Shown here: positions 1-7,731 of the stretch, one piece after another
Numbering within the stretch: the stretch's first letter is position 1
Layout: every line of letters begins with the position of its first letter
NCBI GenBank assembly: GCA_003219115.1
Contig: QHPN01000258.1
Span: 1-9,347 of the forward strand
DNA from: Verrucomicrobiota bacterium
Lineage (GTDB): Bacteria; Verrucomicrobiota; Verrucomicrobiia; Chthoniobacterales; UBA10450
Direction: 5' to 3'
Length of the DNA: 9,347 bases
Position numbers and translations under genes: made by a program
The notes under the pieces: model-generated
Told to the model about the DNA's origin: nothing
Database searches by the model: none
Seen by the model: only the letters and a program-made list of their open reading frames with translations

Positions 1-1101
1 GCGTACGCCCTCGCGTTCCAGCTTATCCGTTGGCCGCCGCTGATAGGAAAACGGGTCGAATGAAATTGTCGATCGTGGACCTCGGATTTCGGATTTTCCT
101 GTGGTGGCAGCCGTGTCAGCTGCAGAGTCCCTCGGGATTGCGGGCGACACGCCCGCCGCTACAGAATCAATCAGCGCTTTCGCCACCGGAATCTCATGGA
201 TGCTATCTTCAGTTAACGAGACGCGAATCGTATCGCCAATTCCATCGGCGAGTAGCGACCCTATCCCGATCGCACTCTTGATTCGCGCGTCTTCGCCCTC
301 GCCGGCTTCGGTCACGCCGAGATGGATCGGATAACTCCAGGTAGGGGCGATTGACCTCAATCGCCCGGGCGGTTCGGGTGAACCGCCTCTACCTTTGCGC
401 GCGTCTTCGGCGTCCAGCTGATTCAAGCGCGCAACCAGCAACCGATAAGCCGCGATCATCACTTTTGGATTGCTCGACTTCATCGAAAAGATGAAGGCGT
501 GATAATCAAGATCGCGGGCGATCCGGGCGAACTCGAGCGCGCTCTCCACCATCCCGAGGGGCGTGTCGCCGTAGCGATTCATGATTCGATCGGAGAGAGA
601 ACCGTGGTTGGTCCCGATCCGCATGGCAATGCCGCGTTCCTTGCACAGCTCAACCAGTGGCGTAAAACGTTGTCGAATTCTCGTTAGTTCCGCCGCATAT
701 TGCTCATCGGTATACTCGATGATTTTGAACTTTTTCGAGTCGGCGTAATTACCGGGGTTGATCCGGACCTTGTCGACCCATTTCGCCGCCTCCATCGCGG
801 CTTCCGGCTTGAAATGAATATCGGCCACGATCGGAACGTCGCAGCCGCGCTCGCGCAATCCGCGCACGATGTGTTGCAGGTTGGCCGCGTCTTTCACCGT
901 CGGCGCCGTGATCCGCACGATCTCGCATCCCGCCTTCGCCAACTCGATCGTTTGCGCGATCGACGCTTCCGTATCCATGGTGTCGCAGGTAATCATCGAC
1001 TGCACCCGGATGGGATTGTCGCCCCCGACGCCAACATTCCCGACGCGCACCTCACGTGAGATTCGTCGTTGATAGGAAAATGGATCAGCGCAGTAGTTCA
1101 T
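1..1101 (-). CDS. ispG: IspG (GcpE), 4-hydroxy-3-methylbut-2-enyl diphosphate synthase, long three-domain type; C-terminal part outside the window
   Basis: IspG is the iron-sulfur enzyme that reductively converts ME-cPP to HMBPP, the penultimate MEP-pathway step. Only residues 1-367 are present; the [4Fe-4S] domain with its cysteines lies beyond the left edge. Visible family motifs are VGNVGVGGDNPIRVQSMITCDT (about 30-52, with the usual TIM-barrel start), VADIHF (about 92-97), RINPGNY, MRIGTNHGSLSDRI and YPIHLGVTEAGEGEDARIKS (257-275). FDPFSYQRR (348-356) matches the start of the A* insertion domain of plant and chlamydial IspG, so this is the long type. The ATG at 1101 overlaps the stop of the upstream gene (TAATG), which suggests translational coupling; no clear Shine-Dalgarno is seen. 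Two palindromic repeats are embedded in frame: residues about 237-254, just before YPIHLG, and about 313-335, in the linker before A*. The reading frame is open throughout, so the gene appears functional. Confidence 0.95.
   Translation of the reverse strand, partial: MNYCADPFSYQRRISREVRVGNVGVGGDNPIRVQSMITCDTMDTEASIAQTIELAKAGCEIVRITAPTVKDAANLQHIVRGLRERGCDVPIVADIHFKPEAAMEAAKWVDKVRINPGNYADSKKFKIIEYTDEQYAAELTRIRQRFTPLVELCKERGIAMRIGTNHGSLSDRIMNRYGDTPLGMVESALEFARIARDLDYHAFIFSMKSSNPKVMIAAYRLLVARLNQLDAEDARKGRGGSPEPPGRLRSIAPTWSYPIHLGVTEAGEGEDARIKSAIGIGSLLADGIGDTIRVSLTEDSIHEIPVAKALIDSVAAGVSPAIPRDSAADTAATTGKSEIRGPRSTISFDPFSYQRRPTDKLEREGVR
99..164. repeat. Palindromic doublet inside ispG, 66 bp, in frame
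   Basis: Two hairpin modules face each other. Left: GCAGC (107-111) pairs with GCTGC (119-123) around CGTGTCA. Right: GCGGGCG (140-146) pairs with CGCCCGC (150-156) around ACA. Read inward from each end, both arms share the flank CTGTrGyGGC and the core CGTGTC. The stems differ at two positions but stay paired (A-T versus G-C, and C-G versus G-C). The 10-nt ends match at 8 positions. The length is 22 codons and adds no stop on the ispG strand; it encodes an Ala/Pro/Ser/Thr-rich linker. The boundaries are my estimate. Confidence 0.6.
340..393. repeat. Palindromic doublet inside ispG, 54 bp, in frame
   Basis: The ends GGTAG (340-344) and CTACC (389-393) are inverted, and extend to 10 nt with one mismatch. 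Inside are two perfect hairpins: GGGCGATTGA (345-354) with TCAATCGCCC (357-366), and GGCGGTTC (368-375) with GAACCGCC (380-387). The two arms are diverged copies in opposite orientation. Two of their differences fall in the stems and are compensated on the partner strand. The 18 codons encode a Gly/Pro/Arg-rich stretch directly before the conserved YPIHLGVTEAG motif, where I do not recall relatives having extra residues. Confidence 0.7.
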
Positions 1102-1430
1102 TATTTGGGTTCGACCTGCACAGCGGTTCCGTAACAAAGCACTTCGGTGACGCCTTGCATGATCTCGGTTGCATCGTAGCGCAAACCGATGATGGCATTC
1201 GCACCCAGTTGCTGGGCATGCTGCAGGCAAAGCTCAAGCGCGTGTTGCCGCGTTTTCTCACACAAATCAGTCAGGATCGTGATGTTGCCGCCGACCAAAG
1301 TCTGCAGGCCGGCGCCAATCGTTCCGAGAATTGAGCGCGATCGCACGATAATGCCGCGCACGACCCCAAAATTTTTCACAATCCGGTAACCATCAAGTTC
1401 AAACGCCGTCGTCGTCATTGCTGGGTTCAT
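1101..1430 (-). CDS. YbjQ/UPF0145-family protein
   Basis: This 109-residue soluble protein matches the YbjQ/UPF0145 family (about 105 residues), a small fold that assembles into rings and is sometimes labelled a heavy-metal-binding domain; its physiological role is not established. Supporting features are an N-terminal GYRIVKNFGVVRGIIV segment, the VGGN glycine motif (47-50), a helix rich in Arg/Ala/Leu (EKTRQHALELCLQHAQQ), the hallmark LGANAIIGLRYDATE (about 75-89), and a final GTAVQVEP strand. The start is either Met1 at 1430 or Met5 at 1418. Neither has a convincing ribosome-binding site (a GGGG abuts the first ATG), and Met5 fits typical family N-termini about as well. The gene lies 42 bp after rseP, and its TAA overlaps the ispG ATG by one base, so it is probably co-transcribed. 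Its place in a MEP/phospholipid operon is not explained by anything I know of the family. Confidence 0.88.
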   Translation of the reverse strand: MNPAMTTTAFELDGYRIVKNFGVVRGIIVRSRSILGTIGAGLQTLVGGNITILTDLCEKTRQHALELCLQHAQQLGANAIIGLRYDATEIMQGVTEVLCYGTAVQVEPK

Positions 1431-1472
1431 CCCCGCAATTTAGGCACGGTTCAGCCCCGCTGCATCGAAGCT

Positions 1473-3113
1473 TTAATGCGCGGAACTCGAGGTGCGCTTG
1501 GGCGCGAATTTGGGGCCTGCCCGGCCAAACAGATCCTGCACGTCGAAAAAGGCGATGTAAACCATGAATAAAATGATCACGGCGGCGCAGGCGGTTTGCA
1601 CGATTTCGAGCGCGCGCGCATTTACCGGACGACGGCGCAATGCCTCAACAATCGCAAGAGTGATGTGACCGCCATCAAGGACTGGCATTGGGATCAAATT
1701 CAAGAGCGCGAGATTCACATTCAGAACAACGCTGAACCAGAATGCCATTAACCACCCGTCGCGGTTTTCGAACATCAAATAATAAACGCGCAACATCATC
1801 ACCGGACCACTCATATGCTGCAGTTTTACGTCGGACTTGGGCGACGCGATTGCGCCGAAAGTATTAACGACCGCCAGCGTAGCCGCGCGGACTTGTTCCA
1901 ACGGTGTTGGATGAGTGCGGGTTAATTTCCCATAGGTATCGAGCACAATCCCGTAGTTGTCATCCCAGGCTATGCCGATGCGCGGATACTGTTCTTCCTG
2001 CGGAATTTCGGGAGTGACCTCCAAATCGAAATCTTTCCCGTCTCTGACAACGGAGAACCGCACTGGCTGGCCGCCGTGATGTCTGATGTATTCCGAGGCT
2101 GCCGCGGTGCTTTTCATCGGAATGCCATCGATCGCACGAACAACGTCTTTTTCCTGCAAGCCCGCTCGCAAGGCCGGACCATCTTTCGACACGCTTCCAA
2201 TTACCAGTGGACCGGGCTCAAAAGGCAATGTCAGGTCTGCTCGGTTGCGTTTCACATTCAGGTTGATCGGCTGGTTCTCGCGCAGGAAATCATCAATCCC
2301 GTTGATGTGATAAAGCCGTTTTCCATTGATCCCAACGATCAAGTCGTTTGCTCGCAATCCAGCCATGGCCGCAGGGCTTCCGGGTTGCACGCGCGCTACT
2401 AACGGAGCTTCAGCCGGAAAAATCTCGATTTGGCGCAGCCCTTTCCGCATCCACGCACGCGTCGGAGGGATTTTGGGTTTTGCTTCGACCGTGATCAAGC
2501 GCATCTGGCCGTCCGCCTCTCGCTGGACCGTGATCGGAATGGTTTCGCCTTCGCTGCGAACAATGCGCCAGCTGATCGAATCTTGGCTCATCCCGCCAAA
2601 ACGCGTGACTCGATCTCCATCAACGGAGATGATTTTGTCGCCCGTCTTTAGTCCGGCTTGTGCGGCGGGCGAGTCAGGCACGACGTAGCCAATAATAGTG
2701 GTTGCCTCCGATTCACTGACCGGTCGCCCGACAACCCAAATGAAGATGGCAAAAACCACCGCCAGCAAAAAACTGAAGAGCGGCCCGGCAAAGGCGACGA
2801 TGATTTTGTCGAGCGCCGAAATCTTCGGCAATTGCGCGCGATCGACGTCGGCCTTGCCTTCGATGATGTCCATCGGTGCCAATTGCGGCAGTGCCACGAA
2901 GCCGCCGAAGGGAAGCGAGCCGAGGGAGTACTGCACACCGTTAATCGTCTTTTTCCAGAGCGGTTTGCCGAACCAGATGCCAAATTTCTCAATGTAAAGG
3001 CCGCGCCAGCGTGCCGCCAGGAAGTGACCGATCTCGTGTACGACAATGAGCAGATTAAAAAGTGCGAGAACCTCCAGGCTGATGAGGATGACACGCGCGA
3101 TGTGGAGAATCAT
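1473..3113 (-). CDS. rseP: RseP/site-2 protease family intramembrane zinc metalloprotease (M50) with three PDZ domains
   Basis: RseP-type proteases cut transmembrane segments, classically anti-sigma factors during envelope stress and leftover signal peptides. Zinc-site evidence is HEIGH at residues 26-30 in the first membrane segment, and NLIPMPVLDGGH at 472-483, whose Asp480 would be the third ligand. Hydrophobic segments lie at about 8-28, 103-128, 455-478 and 505-523, giving the usual four. The periplasmic part holds three PDZ-like units, each with a (D/G)SPA/GPA..AGL..(G/N)D.I motif: about 141-200, 231-297 and 302-370. At 546 residues it is about 100 longer than the two-PDZ E. coli protein (about 450), which the third unit accounts for. 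The ATG at 3113 sits directly before the first membrane segment; no clear Shine-Dalgarno precedes it. It lies 48 bp downstream of dxr, the common cdsA-dxr-rseP order. The substrate cannot be inferred, as no sigma/anti-sigma pair is in the window. Confidence 0.95.
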   Translation of the reverse strand: MILHIARVILISLEVLALFNLLIVVHEIGHFLAARWRGLYIEKFGIWFGKPLWKKTINGVQYSLGSLPFGGFVALPQLAPMDIIEGKADVDRAQLPKISALDKIIVAFAGPLFSFLLAVVFAIFIWVVGRPVSESEATTIIGYVVPDSPAAQAGLKTGDKIISVDGDRVTRFGGMSQDSISWRIVRSEGETIPITVQREADGQMRLITVEAKPKIPPTRAWMRKGLRQIEIFPAEAPLVARVQPGSPAAMAGLRANDLIVGINGKRLYHINGIDDFLRENQPINLNVKRNRADLTLPFEPGPLVIGSVSKDGPALRAGLQEKDVVRAIDGIPMKSTAAASEYIRHHGGQPVRFSVVRDGKDFDLEVTPEIPQEEQYPRIGIAWDDNYGIVLDTYGKLTRTHPTPLEQVRAATLAVVNTFGAIASPKSDVKLQHMSGPVMMLRVYYLMFENRDGWLMAFWFSVVLNVNLALLNLIPMPVLDGGHITLAIVEALRRRPVNARALEIVQTACAAVIILFMVYIAFFDVQDLFGRAGPKFAPKRTSSSAH

Positions 3114-3161
3114 TGCTGGTAGATGATATTAGTTACTTGTTCGGCACGGCCCTTTAACGCT

Positions 3162-4436
<1,275 letters not shown>

Positions 4437-4443
4437 CGAAACG

Positions 4444-4447
4444 CTCC
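4444..4447 (-). promoter_or_regulatory. Ribosome-binding site deciding the dxr start
   Basis: The minus strand reads GGAG, 7 nt before the ATG at 4436. It supports that start over the in-frame ATG at 4487. The site lies just downstream, in the direction of transcription, of the 4460-4573 hairpin element. Confidence 0.7.
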
Positions 4448-4459
4448 GGCGCTTGGACT

Positions 4460-4573
4460 CTGGGGAGCGCACGCGCCTCGCGTGCACTTTTCGGCGCCTC
4501 GCCGAAAGATTCTCAGAAAGTTAGCGATGGCGAGGGCGCCATCGCCAGCACGCGAGGCGCGTGCGTTCCCCAG
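4460..4573. repeat. Four-hairpin inverted element between cdsA and dxr
   Basis: The 26-bp ends (4460-4485 and 4548-4573) are inverted copies with one mismatch. Four perfect hairpins follow each other: GCACGCG/CGCGTGC (4469-4485, loop CCT), TTTCGGCG/CGCCGAAA (4489-4507, loop CCT), GCGATGGCG/CGCCATCGC (4524-4545, loop AGGG) and GCACGCG/CGCGTGC (4548-4564, loop AGG). The first two carry the core GCG-CCT-CGC, and the last two carry it in reverse orientation. It fills most of the 159-bp gap between cdsA and dxr, so the operon mRNA should contain a strong branched structure just before the dxr ribosome-binding site. It could affect RNA stability, attenuation or processing, or be only a mobile repeat. 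Confidence 0.85.
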
Positions 4574-4595
4574 AATTCCCGCTGCGCTACTCATC

Positions 4596-5522
4596 TCACG
4601 TCACGGTAACTCGAACTACCAATCGTAGATAAAAAAACAGCAGCGGGGCAGTGAAAAGCAAACTATCCACGAGATCCAGCGCGCCCCCAATTCCCGGCAA
4701 TAATCGTCCTGAATCCTTCACTCCAGTGCTTCGCTTGATGATCGATTCAGCCAGATCGCCGATCACCGCAGCAAAACCAAGCAGCAATCCCAGAATCGTG
4801 GCGTGTGTCCAGTTCAACGCCGCCAAATGTCCCGGCATCAGTTTGAAAAGCGCGAGACTCGCCAGGAGCGAAAATCCCATCGCCCCGAAAAATCCTTCCC
4901 ACGTTTTCTTCGGGCTGATGTGCGGAATGAGCGGATGCCGCCCGATCAGGCTACCGGTAAGATAAGCGCCCATGTCGCTGAATTTCGTGATCGCGATCAA
5001 ATAAAGGCAATAAAACTGTCCCATCACCGCGCCGGTCTCGGACCGCGGGACGACGTAAAGGATTTTGGTCATGAAATTGAAAAGCCACAACACATAGAGA
5101 AGACCGAAAAGCGTATAAGCCATCGATTGCAGCGGCTCGTCCTCACGCAGACGCGCAAACATCTGGCGGGTGATCACGGTCAGCAGAAACAGCAGCAGCA
5201 TTGCGGTCTCGAACTCGTAGGAATTCGCCAGGCCGAAATGGGAGAAGTAATAGAAACTCCCGCACAACATCGCTGCCCCGCAGATCATGGCGGTGAGTTT
5301 GAAATTCGGCAGTCCGCGTTGATCGAGCATGCCGTAAAATTCCCAGAGCGAGATTAGGCCGAACGCACTGATTAAACCCCAGAACGCGAGTTCAAATCCG
5401 GAGAACGCAATCAGCAACGCTACCGTCCATAGGACGATGGTGCTGCTGAATCGCAGAATGAAAACGCCGCGCGGCGTGGCCGGTTTGGTTTGAACTTGCT
5501 GAGTTTCGGCCGTGGCACGCAT
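4596..5522 (-). CDS. cdsA: Phosphatidate cytidylyltransferase (CDP-diacylglycerol synthase)
   Basis: CdsA transfers CMP from CTP to phosphatidic acid at the inner membrane, giving CDP-diacylglycerol, the precursor of bacterial phospholipids. The 308-residue protein is strongly hydrophobic, with multiple membrane segments (for example about 26-62, 76-98, 105-118, 135-158, 212-230 and 242-256). Family motifs are KFSDMGAYLTG (180-190), SPKKTWEG (203-210) and the C-terminal signature from Ser260 (SIIKR, then KD at 269-270) to Asp286. The signature departs from the textbook pattern: PGIGG (276-280) has Ile where His is usual, and Leu284 replaces the Arg of the D-R-x-D part, while the metal-type Asp283 and Asp286 remain. 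I recall similar forms in PVC bacteria, so this is probably lineage variation. No alternative Met occurs before residue 65, so the ATG at 5522 is kept; only a weak GAAG precedes it. It is the first minus-strand gene of the operon, divergent from tdh. uppS, its frequent upstream partner, is absent. Confidence 0.93.
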   Translation of the reverse strand: MRATAETQQVQTKPATPRGVFILRFSSTIVLWTVALLIAFSGFELAFWGLISAFGLISLWEFYGMLDQRGLPNFKLTAMICGAAMLCGSFYYFSHFGLANSYEFETAMLLLFLLTVITRQMFARLREDEPLQSMAYTLFGLLYVLWLFNFMTKILYVVPRSETGAVMGQFYCLYLIAITKFSDMGAYLTGSLIGRHPLIPHISPKKTWEGFFGAMGFSLLASLALFKLMPGHLAALNWTHATILGLLLGFAAVIGDLAESIIKRSTGVKDSGRLLPGIGGALDLVDSLLFTAPLLFFYLRLVVRVTVT

Positions 5523-5628
5523 GCAACTTCATCATCGGAATGATGACCCAAATTGTCCATAGCCATTCCGCATCCGTCATTGATTCCTGTTTTCCTCACT
5601 TCCTGATTCGCCTAGGCTTCAACTCGCG
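5523..5628. promoter_or_regulatory. Divergent intergenic region between cdsA and tdh
   Basis: This 106-bp gap must hold the tdh promoter and probably the promoter of the cdsA operon, since the two genes diverge. I see no -10/-35 pair strong enough to place. An inverted repeat at 5529-5546 is the only distinct structure. Confidence 0.4.
5529..5546. promoter_or_regulatory. Small perfect inverted repeat in the cdsA leader
   Basis: TCATCAT (5529-5535) and ATGATGA (5540-5546) are perfectly inverted around CGGA, starting 7 nt from the cdsA ATG. On the cdsA transcript it would form a small hairpin overlapping the weak GAAG ribosome-binding site. It could equally be an operator half-site pair or chance. 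Confidence 0.3.
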
Positions 5629-6675
5629 ATGCAAAAAACGATGCCAGCAATCGTGAAAGCCAAAGCCGAGCCCGGCTTGTGGCTCGAGCAAGTCCCTGTG
5701 CCTGAGATTGGCCCCGATGATGTTCTGATCCGCACGAAAAAGGCTTCGATCTGCGGTACCGATGTTCACATTTATAACTGGGACGCCTGGGCTCAGAAAA
5801 CGATTCCAGTGCCGATGACAATCGGCCACGAATTCGTCGGAGAAATTGCCGCGACCGGATCGAATGTGCGCGGTTTTGCCGAGGGCGACCTCGTCGTCGG
5901 GGAAGGGCACATCACCTGTGGGCACTGTCGAAATTGTCTGGCCGGTCGTCGTCACCTTTGCCCGAGTACGCAAGGTGTCGGTGTTAATCGTCCCGGCGCG
6001 TGGGCCGAATTCGTCGCCATTCCCGCGACCAACGCCTGGCATGCCGATCCTTCGATTTCCCTCGATGTACTTTCCTGCTTCGATCCGCTTGGTAACGCCG
6101 TACACACCGCGCTTACTTTCGATCTCGTCGGCGAAGATGTGCTCATCACCGGTGCGGGACCGATTGGTTGCATGGCCATTCCCATTTGCCGGCATGCCGG
6201 CGCGCGCCACATCGTCATTACCGACGTCAATCCTTATCGACTGGATCTCGCAAACAAAATGGGCGCGACTCTCGCGCTCGATGTGCGGACGGAAAAATTA
6301 CCGGACGCGATGAAACGACTCGGAATGAAGGAAGGGTTCGATGTTTGTCTCGAGATGTCGGGTAACCCGAAAGCTTTTGCCGACATTTTGCCGAACATGT
6401 TTTACGGCGGCAAAATCGCGCTACTCGGCATCATGCCGTCAACGGCGTCGATCGATTGGAACGTTGTCGTGTTCCACAGCCTGACGCTGCGAGGAATCTA
6501 CGGACGCGAAATGTTTGAGACGTGGTACAAGATGACTTCACTCATCCAGAGCGGCGTCGATATTTCACCGGTCATCACTCATCACTTTCCTTTTCAACAA
6601 TTCAAAGAAGCCATCGAACTCGCCAAGTCCGGTAATTCCGGAAAGATCGTGCTGGATTTCCAAAACTCGACGTAA
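5629..6675 (+). CDS. tdh: L-threonine 3-dehydrogenase, zinc-dependent MDR type
   Basis: Tdh oxidises L-threonine with NAD+ to 2-amino-3-ketobutyrate, the substrate of Kbl, encoded further right in this window. The protein (348 residues) is very close in pattern to E. coli Tdh (341 residues). Motifs are SICGTDVHIYNWD with catalytic-zinc Cys42, GHE (66-68), the structural-zinc cysteines 97, 100, 103 and 111, GVGVNRPG, FDPLGNAVHTAL, the Rossmann motif GAGPIG (175-180) followed by ITDVN with Asp199 for NAD+, and GIYGREMFETWYKM (289-302). The first ATG (5629) is used. Met5 at 5641 aligns better with the E. coli N-terminus and is equally plausible, as neither has a good Shine-Dalgarno. Tdh and kbl usually adjoin; here a minus-strand lipoprotein gene and two repeat elements separate them, so each plus-strand gene probably has its own promoter. 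Confidence 0.96.
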   Translation: MQKTMPAIVKAKAEPGLWLEQVPVPEIGPDDVLIRTKKASICGTDVHIYNWDAWAQKTIPVPMTIGHEFVGEIAATGSNVRGFAEGDLVVGEGHITCGHCRNCLAGRRHLCPSTQGVGVNRPGAWAEFVAIPATNAWHADPSISLDVLSCFDPLGNAVHTALTFDLVGEDVLITGAGPIGCMAIPICRHAGARHIVITDVNPYRLDLANKMGATLALDVRTEKLPDAMKRLGMKEGFDVCLEMSGNPKAFADILPNMFYGGKIALLGIMPSTASIDWNVVVFHSLTLRGIYGREMFETWYKMTSLIQSGVDISPVITHHFPFQQFKEAIELAKSGNSGKIVLDFQNST

Positions 6676-6709
6676 TCTCAGGCTTTCTCGATGCCGACCC
6701 GCGACACGG

Positions 6710-6857
6710 TGTCATCCCGAGGCGCGTAGACGGCGAGGGACCCCTCCAAAGGTCAACCGCTTTCAGGAATGCGTTGATTCGCTTCCGGTTTGAGGTACGG
6801 CGTTCATCGAAAACATCTGATCTTGGGTGAGGTCCCTCGCGTTCGCTCGGGATGACA
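6710..6857. repeat. Intergenic inverted-repeat element between convergent tdh and the 3D lipoprotein gene
   Basis: The 12-nt ends TGTCATCCCGAG (6710-6721) and CTCGGGATGACA (6846-6857) are perfectly inverted. A second inverted block, GCGAGGGACC (6733-6742) and GGTCCCTCGC (6831-6840), lies inside, displaced by a few bases from strict symmetry. It fills most of the 198-bp gap (6676-6873) between the two convergent genes, and its fold could serve as a bidirectional terminator. No coding capacity is evident; open frames here translate only the repeat. Confidence 0.75.
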
Positions 6858-6873
6858 GAGGAAAAGGAATAAA

Positions 6874-7674
6874 TTACTGCAGCCGCGCCGCGGCTTCTTC
6901 GTTGCCTTGAAGCTCGAGCACCATTCGGCGGATGTGCTTGTAATCCTGATGTGGAAGAAGGAGACGCAAACTTTCCTGGGAGTCGCCCCAACGAAGAATT
7001 TGAATTGGCTCTTGGCGCGCGCCCCAGGCGTTCATCTCCGCCTGAGTAGCCATGTAAAGATCAATGGTGTTACGTCCGGCAAGCGCCCAACCGTAATCGT
7101 CCACCCGATAAATCTGTCCGGTCGAAGGCAACCGGAAAGTCGTGCCCACCGGCCAGCGCGACCAATCGGCGGCTGCGCTCCCGATTTTCGGCGGCTGAGG
7201 CTTGGTCTTTACGACGACGCGCTTGCCGCGGACGATCTTCACTGTCCGCGCAGTCGTCGTTGTGGTCACCGCGGTAGCCTTAGGCACTACCGGCTTTGCT
7301 CTTATTCCCTCATCGTTCATTAAGAACGGCTGCGGCGCCGGCGTGTAGGCGGCGACCCGGTAGTCCGATTCAATTTCTATTGGCAGACGCGTGTTTTCAG
7401 CTCGGTGAATCGGCGGTCCCGCTGCCTGTAACACACCGCCGAGCGCGTTGTGATTGGTAAATTGCAAATGATCCGATTCGGTATCGGTGTAAGCGGTCGT
7501 ACGAACGCTTTGGAAATTCGATTTCCCAATCGGGGGCTCGTAGGCAGGAAGAGCACGCGTGGCGGTGGTGCCGCAGGAAGATAATAAGATCGCGCTGATT
7601 GCGCCGAGCGCGATGAGGCAGAGAACGCGGAACTGTTTCAAGGTCAGGCGGAGAGTTATTAACAGCTTATTCAC
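6874..7674 (-). CDS. Predicted lipoprotein with C-terminal 3D (MltA-like double-psi barrel) domain
   Basis: The 3D domain is a double-psi beta-barrel named for three conserved aspartates, found in cell-wall-active proteins related to lytic transglycosylase MltA; the exact activity here is unknown. The start codon is GTG (7674). The N-terminus has basic residues, a hydrophobic run (about 17-31) and a lipobox LSSC with Cys34, so it should be lipid-anchored in the envelope. Domain signatures are VRTTAYTDTESDHLQF (57-72, Asp68) and SAAADWSRWPVGTTFR (166-181), then RVDDYGWALAGRNTIDLYM (190-208, with Asp192, Asp193 and Asp205) and MNAWG. A low-complexity stretch of about 80 residues (81-163, Thr/Lys/Val/Pro-rich, including a TTTTT run at 138-142 and basic KTKPQPPK) is inserted between the first and second blocks, where relatives I recall have a short connector. 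It converges with tdh and diverges from kbl. No strong ribosome-binding site is seen. Confidence 0.82.
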   Translation of the reverse strand: MNKLLITLRLTLKQFRVLCLIALGAISAILLSSCGTTATRALPAYEPPIGKSNFQSVRTTAYTDTESDHLQFTNHNALGGVLQAAGPPIHRAENTRLPIEIESDYRVAAYTPAPQPFLMNDEGIRAKPVVPKATAVTTTTTARTVKIVRGKRVVVKTKPQPPKIGSAAADWSRWPVGTTFRLPSTGQIYRVDDYGWALAGRNTIDLYMATQAEMNAWGARQEPIQILRWGDSQESLRLLLPHQDYKHIRRMVLELQGNEEAAARLQ

Positions 7675-7731
7675 AGGTCGCGCAACTCAAATTTCTGGTC
7701 ACGAACCTACGCCGGCGTTGTTGGAGAAAAG

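Noticed and set aside
700..1059. Plus-strand open frame of 119 codons
   Set aside because: It is antisense to the clearly conserved ispG coding sequence.
2658..3122. Plus-strand open frame of 154 codons
   Set aside because: It is antisense to rseP, composition-driven, with no recognisable domain.
4437..4487. N-terminal extension of DXR from an ATG at 4487
   Set aside because: It would be encoded by the 4460-4573 repeat and precedes the GGAG site that serves the ATG at 4436.
5596..6210. Minus-strand open frame of 204 codons
   Set aside because: It is antisense to tdh, whose own frame is intact and highly conserved.
6602..6991. Minus-strand open frame of 129 codons across the tdh-lipoprotein gap
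   Set aside because: It mostly translates the 6710-6857 repeat and the ends of two real genes in wrong frames, with no family motif.
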